Source of the DNA: Lodderomyces elongisporus
Lineage: Eukaryota > Ascomycota > Pichiomycetes > Serinales > Debaryomycetaceae
Direction: 5' to 3'
Assembly (NCBI RefSeq): GCF_030384665.1
Contig: NC_083677.1
Span: 186,001-250,000, forward strand
Length of the DNA stretch: 64,000 nucleotides
How positions within the stretch are numbered: position 1 is the stretch's first letter; each line of letters starts with the position of its first letter. The translations under genes and the position numbers were made by a program. The notes beneath the pieces are model-generated. The model saw nothing but the letters and a program-made list of their open reading frames with translations, did not search any database and was not told the origin of the DNA. Shown here piece by piece: positions 45,064-54,614 of this stretch.

Positions 45064-45517
45064 GCCTGCAAAAGATCAAATTTAAGAAAGAAAGAAAGAA
45101 AGGCAAAGAAAAAGAAAGGGTTGACTTTCTTTTCAGTTCTGATCTACGGCTTGTGGATGTTGTTTTTTTTTTAATTTTTGTTCTTTTTTTGTGAGATTTT
45201 TTTCTTTTTTGGTTTTTTGTCCTTTTTTGTCCCTAATGTATTTGATTTCAATTTTTTGGTCACAAAACATAAGAAAAAAATTAAGCAGGTTCGGGTTTGC
45301 ACTTGGGTTTATACTCGGGTTGAGGTTCTATCAATTGTAGATTTTTTCGGGCCTCGCGTAATTTTGCTTATGACCTTGCTAAGCAATTCTGGGCCCGGCC
45401 ATATCGTAGTATATACGATTTAACAAAGCACAACACAACTGTTCTTTATAACAACTCAACGCAACACAACAAACACACACACACAGACACGTAATTAAAG
45501 TATCTTTTAAACAAACA
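45064..45517. promoter_or_regulatory. Bidirectional promoter NMT1 / unknown gene
   Basis: 454 bp between divergent start codons. It holds T-rich runs (45162-45230), two GC-richer patches (TCGGGCCTCGCG and CTGGGCCCGGCC at about 45346-45402) that stand out from the AT-rich surroundings, and a CA repeat just before the plus-strand gene (45471-45485). Confidence 0.55.
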
Positions 45518-46738
45518 ATGGTGCTAAAAAATTCCAAATGGGACAAACAGGCAAAATACAAATATATGAAGAAACATGGCTTGAAGACGTCACGACCGAA
45601 AGACTCCGTTGTAACTCCTAAATGGTCTGGAAAGAAAGCAGGAAAGGATGGTGACGCAAGAAAAATTACTTTAGAGGATTCCGACGAAGAAGAAGAAGAA
45701 GAAGAAGAAGAAGAATGGGACTCTGATGTCGACGAAGCGCTAATCAACCACTTTTACCCACAACTTGACAAGGGCGAACTGCTTACAATTGAACAAAAAT
45801 TAAAGATTAAACAGCAGATTTTGAATGATTTACAGAACTCCAATGCTTCGCCCGAATTAGATGCCAATGATAAAGAAGGAAAAAGAGAAGAAATAGATGG
45901 TATATATTTGGGACAAGCAAGCGACGGTCAAATACTGAAAGGATTAGAACCTGGACAAGGACAAAGGCAAGACCAAAGTCAAAGCAACCCTGCGTTACCC
46001 CAGAATCCTTCTTTTAATTTGCAAGATTTTATCAACAGTATTGAGAAAAAGCCCAATAAAAACAAGAAATTACTCAAGAATAAATTTTCGGAAAACTTTT
46101 TGGAGGAGTATGGACTAGAAAGTTACAATTATGGTAAAGATGATTATAACAAAATGTATGAAGAAAGGCAAAAGCTGAGCCACAGCAAAAACTTACTCAA
46201 TGAGCTTACACTGCGCGGTATTGACGAATACGAAATTGGTCAAAGTATTGATAAACAGAAGCAGTCAATTCGCCTGCTCACCGAAGAGGAAAAAGAAGAG
46301 GAAAAGAGGAGACGCGCTCTTATGGAACTGGATAATTTTTATAAAGAAATAAAAAGGAAATTTGGAGCACAAGAAGGGAATGCTAAGAAGAAAGTTTTGG
46401 AATTGAATAATTTCAACTCGAGTGATTTGTCTCAACTACAGAGGTTGCAAGAAAAGCTTGAGAAGGGAGACGATGCTCCAAATACACTTGAGGATGACTT
46501 GTTTAATCTCTTAGGATTACCAATTCCATCAAAAGATGGTAATGTTGATAGTGAAATAGAGATGGAATCTGGTAAAAACAAGGGAAGTAAAAACCAAGAG
46601 CAAGAGCACGAGAGAAAGCAAACGACTTTACTGCACAATTTTGGAAATCTCCATCTCTCTACAGATAAGCAAGATTTAAATGCCTCGAAACAACCGTTTG
46701 AAGATGATTTAAACTTTGTAGATAGCCTTTTAAAGTAA
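45518..46738 (+). CDS. Charged protein of unknown function
   Basis: The 406-residue protein starts with a basic, aromatic segment (SKWDKQAKYKYMKKHGLK), followed by a poly-Glu tract (GAA repeat, nt 45690-45713). A helical middle contains KNKFSENFLEEYGLESYNYGKDDYNKMYEERQ (in two stretches), then Lys/Glu-rich coiled-coil-like sequence, and it ends with DDLNFVDSLLK. No signal peptide, membrane segment or enzyme motif is visible. The mixed basic/acidic character resembles nucleolar assembly factors, and a divergent arrangement with NMT1 is compatible with housekeeping expression. I cannot name the family. Confidence 0.75.
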   Translation: MVLKNSKWDKQAKYKYMKKHGLKTSRPKDSVVTPKWSGKKAGKDGDARKITLEDSDEEEEEEEEEEWDSDVDEALINHFYPQLDKGELLTIEQKLKIKQQILNDLQNSNASPELDANDKEGKREEIDGIYLGQASDGQILKGLEPGQGQRQDQSQSNPALPQNPSFNLQDFINSIEKKPNKNKKLLKNKFSENFLEEYGLESYNYGKDDYNKMYEERQKLSHSKNLLNELTLRGIDEYEIGQSIDKQKQSIRLLTEEEKEEEKRRRALMELDNFYKEIKRKFGAQEGNAKKKVLELNNFNSSDLSQLQRLQEKLEKGDDAPNTLEDDLFNLLGLPIPSKDGNVDSEIEMESGKNKGSKNQEQEHERKQTTLLHNFGNLHLSTDKQDLNASKQPFEDDLNFVDSLLK

Positions 46739-47037
46739 AATAAAAGCCAAATTTGTATATAGAAAAGAAGACTGTAATCTATCAATTTCCTGCTTTTGAA
46801 TGTGTTGGCAAAATATAGAGAAATCAAAGAAAAAGATATTAATTTATAAAATGTAGTGACAAAGATTATCGTGGTGATGATGGTGGATGGTGATGATAAT
46901 TACACAAAACCTATTTACTTACTAAGCTTTTGAAAAGCCACATATATTGGCATAGTAAATAACCATAGCTAGGTAGTTTAAATGTGCCTCAGAGCACTAC
47001 TGAAACGACTATTTAACATACTAACCAACAAGTTACG

Positions 47038-48198
47038 ATGAGCACTGCAGCAACTTCGTTACCGCTGAATCATGCCGAGTCAAACTTGGATCATGAAGCT
47101 ATAAAGTATTTTGAGCGAGCGATAGAGAAGGAGGCACAAGGTCTAATGTCGGATGCCGTTGAGAACTACAGAAAGGCGTTTCGGATAAATGACCGGGTTG
47201 ATACTCTATATCGAAACTTGAAAGTACCTTCAGCAATGAAGAAGCTTACACAGGAGAGGGGCAAGAATGTGGGAACACGAGTCGATGAAAAGGAAGTTGC
47301 AAAGATAAATGTTGACTTTTTAATAAAGAGCTTTGCTAATCTCGAAGTGGATGGTTTGCACATGAGTACCCACGAAGATGAAGAAAATATGACAGTTGCA
47401 CAACCATCACCTTTGGTCCATCTTCCAAAGGATATCTGGCTCTATATTTTGGAGGTCTTGGTGATTACTCTTCCCGAATCGTGGTTCAAAATGTCAATTA
47501 CTTGCAAGAAGTTTGCCTACATTGGATTTGGAAGCAGTTCTATATGGAGACTCTTGTGTCAACTTGTTTATCCAAAGCAAAGATATGAGGAGAATGAGGG
47601 CCGATTTGAACCGGCTATACCGGACGATCAGTTGCAGATGGTTTCGCAGTATACTGGCTGGAAACAGATGTTAAGCAAACGACCTTTTGTGAAATTTCAA
47701 GGTTGCTACATCAGTGTAATAAACTACTACAGTGAAGGTGCACGAGGCGAGTCATCTTTGTCATGGACAAACCCTGTGCGAACTATCACTTACTATAGAT
47801 ATCTACGCTTTTATCCTGATGGCACAGTATTAAAAGTATTGACAGTTCTTCCTCCAGATCAAGTTGTTGCACATTTACAAATTGATAATCCACTGATACC
47901 ACACGACGAAAAACACAATAAAGAAAGCCACAGAATATATAGAGGGAAATGGACAATAAACTCCGACGGCGAAATTCATATCAGGATTGACCAAGGATCA
48001 GTTGATTATTTAATATTTCAATATTACTTCACTGTCAAATCTCTCGGAATCAATAAGCACGCTAAATTAACCTGGAATCAATACTATGCACAGCGCAAGG
48101 AGATTGAAAATGATGATCGGTCTGGTGAAATATCAGAGTATTCGATTCGTAATGAGAAACCATTTAAATTCCTGAGAGTGAGAAGCTATCAAACGTAG
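47038..48198 (+). CDS. HRT3: F-box protein, Hrt3/FBXO9 family
   Basis: The 386-residue protein has an N-terminal TPR-like helical pair (EAIKYFERAIEKEAQGLMSD, AVENYRKAFRIND), as in FBXO9. An F-box follows at about residues 126-172 (LPKDIWLYILEVL, then SMTCKKF-like SITCKKFAYIGFGSSSIWRLLC). The C-terminal beta-rich domain has FVKFQGCYISVINYY and RYLRFYPDGTVLKVLT, diagnostic of the Hrt3/FBXO9/Pof7 family. Such proteins are the substrate adaptors of SCF ubiquitin ligases (with Skp1 and Cdc53). Natural substrates are little known. Confidence 0.88.
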   Translation: MSTAATSLPLNHAESNLDHEAIKYFERAIEKEAQGLMSDAVENYRKAFRINDRVDTLYRNLKVPSAMKKLTQERGKNVGTRVDEKEVAKINVDFLIKSFANLEVDGLHMSTHEDEENMTVAQPSPLVHLPKDIWLYILEVLVITLPESWFKMSITCKKFAYIGFGSSSIWRLLCQLVYPKQRYEENEGRFEPAIPDDQLQMVSQYTGWKQMLSKRPFVKFQGCYISVINYYSEGARGESSLSWTNPVRTITYYRYLRFYPDGTVLKVLTVLPPDQVVAHLQIDNPLIPHDEKHNKESHRIYRGKWTINSDGEIHIRIDQGSVDYLIFQYYFTVKSLGINKHAKLTWNQYYAQRKEIENDDRSGEISEYSIRNEKPFKFLRVRSYQT

Positions 48199-48426
48199 CA
48201 AATCGAGGGTCCTAAAAATTGTTAGAATCTCATCTATATAAATATTTATTTATATACATATAGAAACGTTATTAAAAAACTGAACTTCTTTATTTTAAGA
48301 AATCCATACCGTAACCTATAATCCCAACTGTCTCAAAACTTAAAACTTACCACAACTTTCGCGTGTGATTCACACGACCTGCGAAGAAGTCCACAGATCG
48401 CAAAATCCAATTCTTTTTCTTCTTCT

Positions 48427-48469
<43 letters not shown>

Positions 48470-48634
48470 GAAATTGAGAACAAGAGGAAAAGAGGAAAAA
48501 AAAAATTTCGATTTTTCAAAATTTTCCACACAGAAACAGTATCAGCGAAGCCCAAGTAAGTTGAACAACCTATTACGAATCTCCCCCCTCCACCACCCAT
48601 CACCTTTCACAACCATTTATTCCCATCACCAGCT
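48199..48634. other. HRT3-NIP1 spacer with T35 run
   Basis: 436 bp dominated by a pyrimidine tract: TTCTTC repeats followed by 35 consecutive T (48429-48463), about 170 bp before the NIP1 ATG. Poly(dA:dT) of this length strongly disfavours nucleosomes. No gene is seen. Confidence 0.6.
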
Positions 48635-51007
48635 ATGTCGCGTTTCTTCGTTTCAGGCTATAATTCTGAATCCTCTTCCGAGGAGGAAGATCTTTTGAGT
48701 AGTGAAGAAGAGTTATTAACATCATCCGGAGAAGAAAATGAAGACAGTGATTTTTTCAATGATGATGACGAGAGTAGTTCCGATGAAGAAGATGGCCGTC
48801 CATCGGGACCTGCATATTTCTTGAAGAAATCTTTTTTGAAAGGCGCAGGCGGTGATTCAGACTCAGATAGTGATGATGAAGGTAGAAAAGTTGTTAAGAG
48901 TGCCAAGGAAAAACTGTTGGATGATATGAAAGCATCAATCGAAGTAATCAATGTCAACAAGAGAACCAATAACTGGATTGTAGTTTTGAGTGAGTTTGAA
49001 AAATTAGGAAAGCTTATCAACAGAGCTAACCAGCAGAATTTTGGAACTCCTAAATTCTATGTTAAATTGTTGGCAAGCTTGGATGACTCAATTACTGAAA
49101 CAGTTAACAATGAAAAGGATGACAAGACCATGAAGGCGGATGAGGCAAGAGCTTTCAACACTTTGAGACAGAGAGTTAAGAAACAAATCAAAGAATTCCA
49201 AGTCTATTTCGATTTGTACAAGGATGTTCCAGAGAATTTCGACCAAGAGGACGAGTCTTTGGATTCTTTTGCCAAGAACCAGGAGACAAGAGAGGAAACA
49301 CGTACTTTGAGCCCAATTTTCCACAACTTGAAGCTCATTAACGAGTCGAGAGGTAAAAAGAACATTGACAAGAGTGAGCAAGTGACCACATTGGAAGGTT
49401 TAATAAGCGATGAAGCAAGTGATTTTGAGCTTATTTCATTATACCAGTCTTTGTTATCTGTTAGATTTGATGCCTCTTCGAACCAATCATTTATGGCCAT
49501 TCAAGATTGGAGATCGAACAAGAGAGATTTGAACAACTTGTTGGATATTTTGGTCAAATCAAAAGTCTACCAACTTAGTGAGGAAGGCCAAACCACTGAT
49601 GATATCGATATTGAGCCTACTGCTAATGAAGATGGCGTCAAGGTTATTTATGGATCAGTAACATCACTCATTGACAGATTGGACGACGAATTTACCAAAT
49701 CATTGCAAAACACAGACCCACATTCAATGGAGTACGTTGAGAGATTAAAAGACGAGACTGAGATTTACAACTTGATTGTTAGAGGACAAGCATACATAGA
49801 GTCAATTGTTGCTGATAAGCAACAAAGCAACCAATTAGCTAGAGTTGTATTGAGGAGATTGGAGCACATTTACTACAAACCTAACCAATTAATCAAAGCC
49901 AACGAGGAAGAAGCTTGGAAGAATATCAAGCCATCCACACAAACGCCGTCAGAAGTAATTGAGAGTTTGACTCAATTTTTGCAAAGCAACAAAGTGTTTG
50001 CTAAGCAAGCTTTGTTATACTCAATCTACTATTACGCTGTTAATGGTGACTACAACAAGGCTAAGGAGTTGTTCTTATCGGCACACTTTAACCTTTCAGA
50101 TTCTGCATTGCAAGTTTCATACAACAGAGCATTGGTTCAATTAGGTTTAAGTGCATTCAGATCTGGAGCTATTGAAGAGTCACACAAGATTCTTAATGAA
50201 ATGGTTAATTCTCAAAGATCAAAAGAATTGTTGGGCCAAGGTTTCAACTCCAAATTCCCCAACCAAGCCACCGTTGTTGAAAAGCAAAGATTGTTGCCAT
50301 TCCACCAACACATCAACTTGGAGCTTTTGGAATGTGTCTACATGACATGCTCATTGCTTATTGAGATCCCAGCATTGGCCTCAAACAAGGATCCTAAGCG
50401 CAGAAACGCTTCTTTGAAATCTTTCAAGAGCAAATTAGAATTTCACGATAGACAATACTTTACTGGTCCTCCAGAAAGTATAAAAGATCATATCGTGCAT
50501 GCCTCCATTGCTTTGCAAAAAGGTGACTGGTCCAAGGCATACAACCTCTTGTCCTCGATCAAAATTTGGCACCTTTTCCCAGATCACGACAATTTATTGG
50601 CTATGATGAAGAACCAATTACAAATTGAAGGTTTGAGAACATATATTTTCACTTACAAAGCTGTATATTCGAAGTTATCAATCTCCAAGTTGAGTTCTAT
50701 TTTTGGTTTGCTGCAGGAAAATGTCTCTGAAGTTTTGACTCAAATGATTGAAAAACTGGACATCAATGGTGAAGTTAGCGGTGACTATATTGTCTATACT
50801 ACTGACTCACAAAGATCCAAATTGCAAGAGTTGGCTATTGTTATGAACGATAAGATCCAATTGTTGACTGAAAAGAATGAAAAGACTTCTTCGAACGGAT
50901 ACGCTAAGAAGAATCAATCACAGACACAGCCGCAAGCTCAAAGCAAGGAGGTTGAAGAGAACAAGTTTAGATATGCAAATGTCAACACAAACACTGATGA
51001 GTTTTAA
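48635..51007 (+). CDS. NIP1: Eukaryotic translation initiation factor 3 subunit C
   Basis: The 790-residue protein (yeast Nip1 812) starts MSRFFVSGYNSESSSEEED with the acidic N-terminal tail that binds eIF5 and eIF1. It continues with helical repeats and ends with a PCI domain (about residues 580-750; QQFTGPPESI-like QYFTGPPESIKDHIVHAS and the winged-helix YTDSQRSK-like segment). It is a core subunit of the eIF3 complex that assembles 43S/48S initiation complexes in the cytosol. The C-terminal 60 residues are Gln/Lys/Asn-rich. Codon use is biased to TTG, GTT and AAG, in keeping with high expression. Confidence 0.96.
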   Translation: MSRFFVSGYNSESSSEEEDLLSSEEELLTSSGEENEDSDFFNDDDESSSDEEDGRPSGPAYFLKKSFLKGAGGDSDSDSDDEGRKVVKSAKEKLLDDMKASIEVINVNKRTNNWIVVLSEFEKLGKLINRANQQNFGTPKFYVKLLASLDDSITETVNNEKDDKTMKADEARAFNTLRQRVKKQIKEFQVYFDLYKDVPENFDQEDESLDSFAKNQETREETRTLSPIFHNLKLINESRGKKNIDKSEQVTTLEGLISDEASDFELISLYQSLLSVRFDASSNQSFMAIQDWRSNKRDLNNLLDILVKSKVYQLSEEGQTTDDIDIEPTANEDGVKVIYGSVTSLIDRLDDEFTKSLQNTDPHSMEYVERLKDETEIYNLIVRGQAYIESIVADKQQSNQLARVVLRRLEHIYYKPNQLIKANEEEAWKNIKPSTQTPSEVIESLTQFLQSNKVFAKQALLYSIYYYAVNGDYNKAKELFLSAHFNLSDSALQVSYNRALVQLGLSAFRSGAIEESHKILNEMVNSQRSKELLGQGFNSKFPNQATVVEKQRLLPFHQHINLELLECVYMTCSLLIEIPALASNKDPKRRNASLKSFKSKLEFHDRQYFTGPPESIKDHIVHASIALQKGDWSKAYNLLSSIKIWHLFPDHDNLLAMMKNQLQIEGLRTYIFTYKAVYSKLSISKLSSIFGLLQENVSEVLTQMIEKLDINGEVSGDYIVYTTDSQRSKLQELAIVMNDKIQLLTEKNEKTSSNGYAKKNQSQTQPQAQSKEVEENKFRYANVNTNTDEF

Positions 51008-51521
51008 ATACTTTTTTTAGTTTTAAATTTCGTATTTATCTATATCGCTTTTTTGTTGTTTAATAGAAAGGAAATACACATCATTTGTTAAAACAAGGAA
51101 TTGAGGCTTGAAGTAGATCATGTAAGAAGTGTTTGTAAATGAATTGTTTAATTACAAAATGATGTTGATTGTCTTTAACATCTTTTTTGCAGTTTGCAAT
51201 TTGTAGTTTGTGGTTTGTATTTTGAATTTTTTTTTTCTTTTTTGATTTTGCGATTTTCATCAACTGTTGGAAGCGAAGTGCTCATCTCGAAAATGTGATT
51301 GCAATGTTAGTAATAGATTTTGTCTTTATATCTATTTTCTACATCAAAAATTCGTCTTTCTCGTATCAGCACTAACAACAGCACTAACAAAAGCAAAACC
51401 AACAGCAAAACCAACAGCAAAACCAACAGCAAAACCAGCACTACCACAACCATCTTTTGCAGTACTTGCAGCACTGATTTCATAGTAAACATCACCTTTT
51501 TGAGTCATATTATATTCAATA
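51008..51521. other. NIP1-NCS6 spacer with 12-bp repeat
   Basis: 514 bp. Around 51370-51440 a CAACAGCAAAAC 12-bp unit is repeated about three to four times on the plus strand, 100-150 bp before NCS6. Frames across it are simple-sequence translations and are not supported as genes. Confidence 0.6.
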
Positions 51522-52661
51522 ATGGTGGAAAGTTCAAATACCAAAAAAGTCAAAGTCTCCTCGTTGTGTGAACTTTGCCACGGTCGAAAGGCCGTGATGA
51601 AAAGACCCAAGAATCTACGCAAACTATGTAAAGAATGTTTTTTTCATGTATTTGAGACGGAAGTCCACAATACTATAGTAGAGAATAAACTTTTTGCAAA
51701 TGTTGAAAATAGCGAGTTCCCAGAAAGGCGGGCTGTTGCTATAGGTGCATCTGGTGGTAAAGATTCTACTGTGCTTGCGTCTGTTATGAAGACATTGAAT
51801 GAAAGATACAATTATGGCCTCAAACTAGTTCTTTTGTGTATCGATGAAGGGATTAAAGGGTATCGAGATCATAGTTTAGAGACGGTGAAGATGAATCAAA
51901 AAGAGTATGACATGCCGCTTGAGATTTTATCGTACAAAGACCTTTATGACTGGACAATGGATGAGGTGGTGAGCTGTGCTGGAATCAGGTCTTCTTGTAC
52001 TTATTGTGGAGTATTGAGACGCCAAGCTTTAGACAAGGGAGCAGAGAAATTGGGTATCAACCACATTGTTACCGGGCATAATGCTGACGATATGGCGGAA
52101 ACAGTTTTACTTAATTTATTACGTGGTGATATCAACAGAATCGAGAATAGTACAAAGATTATTACTGATTCAGAAAATTCTGTTATACAGAGAAGCAAGC
52201 CCTTTGCTTACATGTCCCAGAAAGAGATTGTGCTCTATGCTCATTATAAGAACCTTACATATTTCAGCACGGAGTGCACATATTCTGAAGAAGCATTCAG
52301 GGGCGAGTGCCGAAGCTTATTCCATTCTTTGTCTGCAGTTCTTCCTAGCGTTCACACAAACACTATATACAGTGGCCAGCAGTTTAAAAGAAAAGCCAAG
52401 GCCATGAAGAGACAAAACAATAAGAATAACAAGAATAATAAGAATAATATGGCTGACGAACATGAGGTTCTACCCAACGGTACAGTAGCAATAAAGGAGA
52501 GCAAGAGGTGTAAAAAATGTGGAAGTTTGGCTTCCAACGATCTATGCCAAGCATGCTTTTTACTTGCTGGCCTTGAAGTGAGTAGGGCGAAAGTTTCTAT
52601 AGATAGTGAGGGTGATGGTGCAGCCAAATTGAGTAAGACTTTAGAAGGGTTGACGTTTTAG
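51522..52661 (+). CDS. NCS6: Cytoplasmic tRNA 2-thiolation protein 1 (Ncs6/Ctu1)
   Basis: The 379-residue protein has the N-terminal zinc motif (CELC ... CKECF), the PP-loop ATP pyrophosphatase signature SGGKDS at about residue 78, the conserved CTYCGVLRR catalytic-cysteine segment, [14 protein letters not shown], and the C-terminal [22 protein letters not shown] zinc motif (in two parts). With Ncs2 it adenylates and thiolates the wobble uridine U34 of tRNA Lys(UUU), Glu(UUC) and Gln(UUG), taking sulfur from Urm1. An Asn/Lys-rich insert ([10 protein letters not shown], nt 52418-52450) lies before the last zinc motif. ELP6, needed for the mcm5 part of the same nucleoside, lies 8 kb downstream. 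Confidence 0.97.
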   Translation: MVESSNTKKVKVSSLCELCHGRKAVMKRPKNLRKLCKECFFHVFETEVHNTIVENKLFANVENSEFPERRAVAIGASGGKDSTVLASVMKTLNERYNYGLKLVLLCIDEGIKGYRDHSLETVKMNQKEYDMPLEILSYKDLYDWTMDEVVSCAGIRSSCTYCGVLRRQALDKGAEKLGINHIVTGHNADDMAETVLLNLLRGDINRIENSTKIITDSENSVIQRSKPFAYMSQKEIVLYAHYKNLTYFSTECTYSEEAFRGECRSLFHSLSAVLPSVHTNTIYSGQQFKRKAKAMKRQNNKNNKNNKNNMADEHEVLPNGTVAIKESKRCKKCGSLASNDLCQACFLLAGLEVSRAKVSIDSEGDGAAKLSKTLEGLTF

Positions 52662-53401
52662 CCTTGAAAGACTAACGAATTGGGAATTGGCTTAAAAAAA
52701 ATAAAGGTTTGGATGAGTTTTATATGGCACTATGTAAATCACGAATTGTTGTAACATTATAAATCTTTCCATTTTGTTTCTATAAGTTTTCTCTTGTTGT
52801 TTTTATGTTGTAAATGTCATAAAAACGTCTTAGAAAAATGCCGTGAACATGTTTTTGTCATTAAATTTGATTCATTCAAGATGCTATAGATTTGTGTATA
52901 GGTATATGTATATGTTTCGGATATGAATATATATACATACGCTTGTTTTTAACAATCTATATTTTCTGACCGTTTGTGGGAATGAAAATATCCGTAAATA
53001 ACTCGATTCAAAGGTGGAAGAGTTTAACCGTGGGATCAGAATTATTAATGTTACACAAAAAATTGATTAGCGACTTTTTTTACATACAATTCTAACATAG
53101 ACTGTACTATTTTTTAATGGTAATTTTCATAGACTCTGCCTCCCCCCCTTCGTTCTTCCCCACCAAGTTACCCCACGCATTTGGTTTTCTATAGACTTTT
53201 CTTTTCTTTTCATTTCCTTTTCTTTTCATTTCTTTTTCTTTCCTGTTTTTCTTCTTTTTTTGCTTTCTTCTTTCTCTTTACTTCGTTATTCTCTAGATAA
53301 CTTTTCTCTTTTCCTTTTTTTTTTCATTCATTCGACTAGTTTCTATAACTTGCTACATTTCAAGTAATAGTGCCACTCATATCAATACCTTATCATTTAC
53401 A
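52662..53401. other. NCS6-SPS19 spacer
   Basis: 740 bp, AT-rich, with a long pyrimidine (CTTTTC/TTTC) tract at about 53200-53310 before SPS19. No gene is seen; I found no convincing inverted CGG-N15-18-CCG oleate response element by eye. Confidence 0.5.
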
Positions 53402-54274
53402 ATGCCAAATACACTTACTGATGCTTACGTGAAGAATTCGGTTTGGAAACCATATATTTACAAAGATAAAGTTGTATTTGTTACAGGAGGCGCAGGTACA
53501 ATCTGTAGAGTGCAGACAGAAGCATTGGTCCTTCTTGGTGCAAATGCAGCCATCATCGGAAGAAATGTCGAAAAAACAGAGGCAGCAGCAAAGGAGATTG
53601 CACAAATACGCCCAGGAGCTAAAGTGATTGGTTTGGGAAATGTCGATGTGCGTAAAGTACACGATTTGAAAGCAGCGGTTGACAAAACAGTTGCAGAGTT
53701 GGGCAAGATCGACTACGTGATTGCTGGTGCCGCTGGTAACTTTTTAGCTGATTTCAACCATTTGTCGTCAAACGCGTTCAAGACAGTTATCGACATTGAT
53801 TTGCTCGGTTCTTTCAACACCGTAAAGGCATGTTTTGAAGAGTTGCGAAAGAATAAAGGTGCTGTAATTTTTGTCAGTGCCACCTTGCATTATTATGGTA
53901 TTCCTTTCCAATCCCATGTTGGAGCTGCTAAAGCAGGTGTGGATGCATTGATGAATGCATTAGCCGTCGAGTTGGGCCCAATTGGGGTCAGGCTCAACTG
54001 TATTGCTCCTGGCTTAATAGGCAATACCGAAGGTGGCGCAAGATTGAACCCACCCACCGAAGTGCCATTGGATCAAAAAGTACCCATTGGTAGAATTGGT
54101 ACCACTACTGATGTTGCTGATACTACTGTGTATTTATTCTCGCCAGCGGCCTCGTACATTACAGGTACTGTGACTGTTGTGGATGGTGGATTATGGCAAA
54201 TTGGTGGATTCTTGGGTGAATTGTACCCATCTGTTGTTAAGCAACAGCTAGAAGACCCTGAAGTTAAATTATAA
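53402..54274 (+). CDS. SPS19: Peroxisomal-type 2,4-dienoyl-CoA reductase (SDR family)
   Basis: The 290-residue protein (yeast Sps19 292) is a short-chain dehydrogenase. It has the nucleotide-binding TGGAGTIC motif, GRNVEK (Arg typical of NADPH use), NVDVR, AGAAGNFLADF, and the dienoyl-CoA-reductase form of the active site in which the usual YxxxK Tyr is replaced (SHVGAAKAG). It ends with PGLIGNTEGGARL and the WQIGGFLGELYPSVV tail. It reduces 2,4-dienoyl-CoA formed during beta-oxidation of unsaturated fatty acids. The C-terminus is -VKL, not a textbook PTS1 such as -SKL, so peroxisomal import is less certain. Start at ATG 53402. Confidence 0.93.
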   Translation: MPNTLTDAYVKNSVWKPYIYKDKVVFVTGGAGTICRVQTEALVLLGANAAIIGRNVEKTEAAAKEIAQIRPGAKVIGLGNVDVRKVHDLKAAVDKTVAELGKIDYVIAGAAGNFLADFNHLSSNAFKTVIDIDLLGSFNTVKACFEELRKNKGAVIFVSATLHYYGIPFQSHVGAAKAGVDALMNALAVELGPIGVRLNCIAPGLIGNTEGGARLNPPTEVPLDQKVPIGRIGTTTDVADTTVYLFSPAASYITGTVTVVDGGLWQIGGFLGELYPSVVKQQLEDPEVKL

Positions 54275-54614
54275 TTAATTCTAGTTAATTTTTTCTTTTT
54301 ATTTTCTCTTTTTTCTTTTCTCATTTCTTTTCTTCAAATTCATAAAGTATTTCTTTTATTTTCATATAGGGAAGGACGTTTGAGGTTGACAAGTTCAGAT
54401 AAGAAGTATTTCCATCTTTTTTTTTTTTTTTTCTTTTTTATCTATTTTTTTTTTGGTAACAAATTTGTAGACGATTCGCGCTCGTACACTAAGTTTTGTC
54501 AAATTGGGTATTTTACAGACGGGTTCTTTCTCGCTTATACTTTTTTTTTCCTCTACTGACTTCTGGTCCCTTTTCCTTTTCTTAATCAAGAACCATTATA
54601 ATACCACAGATCAA
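54275..54614. other. SPS19 to Fyv8-like spacer
   Basis: 340 bp of T-rich DNA including long T runs (54418-54432, 54442-54452, 54541-54549). The reading frame of the next gene is open into this region, but only to a TTG, so it is treated as 5' UTR. Confidence 0.5.

Noticed and set aside
51267..51571. Frames across the CAACAGCAAAAC repeat
   Set aside because: Repeat translation (TAKPTAKP), overlapping the NCS6 leader and start.
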